DNA from: DATJXG01 sp035500455
GTDB taxonomy: Bacteria; Acidobacteriota; Terriglobia; Terriglobales; Acidobacteriaceae
Assembly (NCBI GenBank): GCA_035500455.1
Contig: DATJXG010000163.1
Coordinates: 1 to 6,563 of the forward strand
Length of the DNA: 6,563 nucleotides
Reading direction: 5' to 3'
Part shown: positions 4,844 through 6,563 of the stretch, in pieces
How the letters are laid out: each line of letters opens with the position of its first letter
Numbering within the stretch: the stretch's first letter is position 1
The notes under the pieces: model-generated
Told to the model about the DNA's origin: nothing
The model's database searches: none
What the model saw: the letters and a program-made list of their open reading frames with translations, nothing else
Made by a program: the position numbers and the translations under genes

Positions 4844-6430
4844 CTAGACGAAGCGTATCGAGTCGCCCTGGCGGATGGAATGTTTGAGGAATTTCGCGTC
4901 ATCATGTTCGGGGAAGTCGGTGCGGTAGTGCGCGCCGCGGCTCTCTTCTCGGGCCAGGGCTGAAGTGGCGACCAGCAATCCCACGGTCTGCAGGTTCCGC
5001 GCTTCCCAGGCGCGGCGGGTGTGGGGATGCGCCACTCGCGGCGCCAATTGCTGCAGCCGGTCAATGGCACTCTTCATTCCTTCCCGGGTGCGCACGATGC
5101 CTACGTCCTGCCACATCAGATCCTGAATCTCTCCAATCGCTTGCTCCAACCCGCTGTCCACCGGCCCGTTTGAGTAGGCGGCGCGGGGCGGAGCCTTGGT
5201 CCTGGAAGGCTTTTTGCGCAAGTCGTCGCGCATCCTGTGCCCGGCCCGGGCGCCGAATACCAGCCCCTCAAGCAGGGAATTGCTGGCCAGGCGGTTGGCG
5301 CCGTGAACTCCGGTAGAGGCGGCCTCCCCCGCGGCATAAAGCCCCGGCAACGAAGTGCGGGTCTCCAGATCGGTTCGCACTCCGCCCATGGAGTAATGCG
5401 CCGCCGGCCGGATAGGAATGAGGTCGGTGGCGATGTCGATGTTGTGCTGCAAACAGGTAGCGTGAATGCGGGGAAAGCGCGCCTTGATGTGCTGTTCGTC
5501 CAGATGAGTGAGATCGAGGTAAACCACCGGCTCTTTGGCCTGGCTTACTTCCATTTCATGCATGATGGCGCGGGCGACCACGTCACGCGGGGCAAGTTCA
5601 CCCATGGGGTGGTACTTGGGCATGAAGCGTTTCATCTCCCCGTTGCGCAGGTAGGCGCCTTCTCCGCGCAGGGCTTCGGAGAGCAGGAAGCGGGGGGCGT
5701 TCTTGAGGTAGAGCGCGGTGGGATGAAACTGGATGAACTCCATGTCGCTGACTTCGGCGCCGGCGCGAAAGGCCATGGCCACTCCGTCGCCGGTGGCCAC
5801 GCGGGGATTGGTGGTGTTGCGGTAAAGCTGCCCCAGGCCTCCGGTTGCCAGCAATACGGCGGAAGCGGCGATACTTCCGGTGTCGCCGTTTTCGGTGATG
5901 AGGCGGATGCCGCAAATGCGTCCATCTTCCTGCAGGAGATCGGCCAGCAGCAGATCGGTGGAAAACTCGAATTCGCAGATGGTGATGGAGTGCAGCGTCT
6001 TGGCTTTTGCGTGCAGAGCCCGCAGAATTTCCCGCCCGGTGGAATCTCCGTGGGCGTGCAGGATGCGATTGCGGCTATGGGCGCCTTCCCGGCCGAAGGC
6101 AAGTTTTGTGCCGTCGCGGTCGAACTCGGTGCCCCATTGGATCAATTCTTCGATCCGGCCGGGGCCTTCTTCCACCAACACCTTCACGGCTTCGGGGTTG
6201 CACAGGCCATCGCCTGCGACCAGCGTGTCCTGCAGATGCAGCCGGATTTCGTCTTCGTCGCTCAGCGCCGCGGCAATGCCGCCCTGGGCGAACTGCGTGG
6301 CCGATTCGGTTACCTCACGCTTGGCCAACACTACAACCCGGCCCGCGGGAGCCAGTTCAACCGCCGCCCGCAGCCCTGCCACACCCGCGCCGACTACCAG
6401 GAAATCGGTCTCCGAAGGCGCACACTTCAT
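4844..6430 (-). CDS. nadB: L-aspartate oxidase
   Basis: A 528-residue flavoprotein that oxidises L-aspartate to iminoaspartate, the first step of de novo NAD synthesis, with NadA as the next enzyme. The N-terminus carries the FAD dinucleotide-binding fold DFLVVGAG-VAG (G14, G16, G19). The family hallmark ATQFAQGGIAA is at 44-54. The active-site set has E115 (REGAHSRNRILHAHGDSTG), H236 (QFHPTAL), R282 (PRDVVARAI) and H345 (HYSMGGV). The C-terminal FAD motif AAGEAASTGVHGANRLASNSLLEG covers about 366-389, followed by the helical C-domain (about 430-505). The AHYRTDFPEHDD ending is normal for the family. Length is typical. The closely related succinate dehydrogenase/fumarate reductase flavoprotein is disfavoured by the NadB-style N-terminal and SLLEGLVFG sequences. 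The ATG at 6430 leaves nine residues before the FAD fold. The frame is open upstream to the window edge, but that part is Arg-rich and unlike NadB. No Shine-Dalgarno is seen. Confidence 0.96.
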   Translation of the reverse strand: MKCAPSETDFLVVGAGVAGLRAAVELAPAGRVVVLAKREVTESATQFAQGGIAAALSDEDEIRLHLQDTLVAGDGLCNPEAVKVLVEEGPGRIEELIQWGTEFDRDGTKLAFGREGAHSRNRILHAHGDSTGREILRALHAKAKTLHSITICEFEFSTDLLLADLLQEDGRICGIRLITENGDTGSIAASAVLLATGGLGQLYRNTTNPRVATGDGVAMAFRAGAEVSDMEFIQFHPTALYLKNAPRFLLSEALRGEGAYLRNGEMKRFMPKYHPMGELAPRDVVARAIMHEMEVSQAKEPVVYLDLTHLDEQHIKARFPRIHATCLQHNIDIATDLIPIRPAAHYSMGGVRTDLETRTSLPGLYAAGEAASTGVHGANRLASNSLLEGLVFGARAGHRMRDDLRKKPSRTKAPPRAAYSNGPVDSGLEQAIGEIQDLMWQDVGIVRTREGMKSAIDRLQQLAPRVAHPHTRRAWEARNLQTVGLLVATSALAREESRGAHYRTDFPEHDDAKFLKHSIRQGDSIRFV

Positions 6431-6563
6431 GCAACGAAAATGGTACCACGCGAAGCGGAAGAGCCTGGGCTTCTTTGGTGTGCGGGCAAAAGCTCTCGGC
6501 GCGCGCGGCAGTTCTTGGCGAACTCGGCGATTTGGGACTGGACCTTCCGAGGATTCCTCACTC
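6427..6563 (-). other. Region upstream of nadB; possible tail of an upstream gene
   Basis: One minus-strand frame is open from the right edge (codons from 6561) for 44 codons and stops with a TGA at 6429-6427, overlapping the nadB start as ATGA. That arrangement is typical of coupled genes. Against it, the residues are low-complexity Arg/Ala/Ser-rich with no recognisable domain, and the stretch includes the same 9-bp repeat found in a clearly non-coding spacer. I therefore favour intergenic DNA. A weak TACCAT (6440-6445) lies 9 nt before the nadB ATG. Confidence 0.25.
6493..6529. repeat. Degenerate 9-bp repeat, copy 2 (inverted)
   Basis: On the minus strand CGCCGAGTTCGCCAAGAAC (6529-6511) matches CGCCGAGTTCGCAGAGAAC at 1542-1560 at 17 of 19 positions, and a further CGCCGAGAG lies at 6501-6493. 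The order of units is the same as in copy 1, in the opposite orientation. Confidence 0.5.

Noticed and set aside
6431..6562. In-frame upstream extension of NadB to the window edge
   Set aside because: The FAD-binding fold begins normally nine residues after the ATG at 6430; the upstream residues are Arg/Pro-rich and include a non-coding repeat.

Overview
The window is G+C-rich chromosomal DNA from a free-living heterotrophic bacterium. The gene content, the degenerate 7-9 bp intergenic repeats and the protein styles would fit an Acidobacteriota-type soil bacterium, but this is an impression and not a demonstrated assignment. It holds seven protein genes (one cut by the left edge), no RNA gene, no CRISPR array and no transposon.

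Layout. Positions 1-395 (minus) carry the N-terminal part of an exported TlpA/ResA-like thioredoxin. Positions 472-1419 (minus) encode a fused MarR-type regulator and GNAT acetyltransferase. Its start is preceded by two near-identical 13-bp palindromes whose centres are 21 bp apart, which look like an autoregulatory operator. A 262-bp divergent spacer follows, with a small hairpin and a degenerate 9-bp repeat. It leads to an exported Bcp/PrxQ-type peroxiredoxin (1682-2230, plus) with a strong ribosome binding site. A perfect 10-bp hairpin (2253-2276) and a 7-bp tandem repeat (2301-2342) separate this gene from the convergent ilvD (2376-4049, minus; dihydroxy-acid dehydratase). Divergent from ilvD is a two-gene plus-strand unit: a 95-residue protein of unknown function (4184-4471) and a small cupin (4481-4813). 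nadB (4844-6430, minus; L-aspartate oxidase) converges on the cupin gene. The last 133 bases lie upstream of nadB and contain a second, inverted copy of the 9-bp repeat family.

Functionally there are two housekeeping enzymes (IlvD for branched-chain amino acids, NadB for NAD) and a redox pair (exported thioredoxin and exported peroxiredoxin) flanking the MarR-GNAT gene. The two redox proteins could work together outside the cytoplasm, but that rests only on proximity and predicted location. I see no clear sign of a new multi-gene system. The most checkable observations are the helically phased operator pair, the two short-repeat families, the peroxiredoxin's relocated resolving cysteine, the unknown 95-residue protein, and minus-strand starts that lack Shine-Dalgarno sequences.
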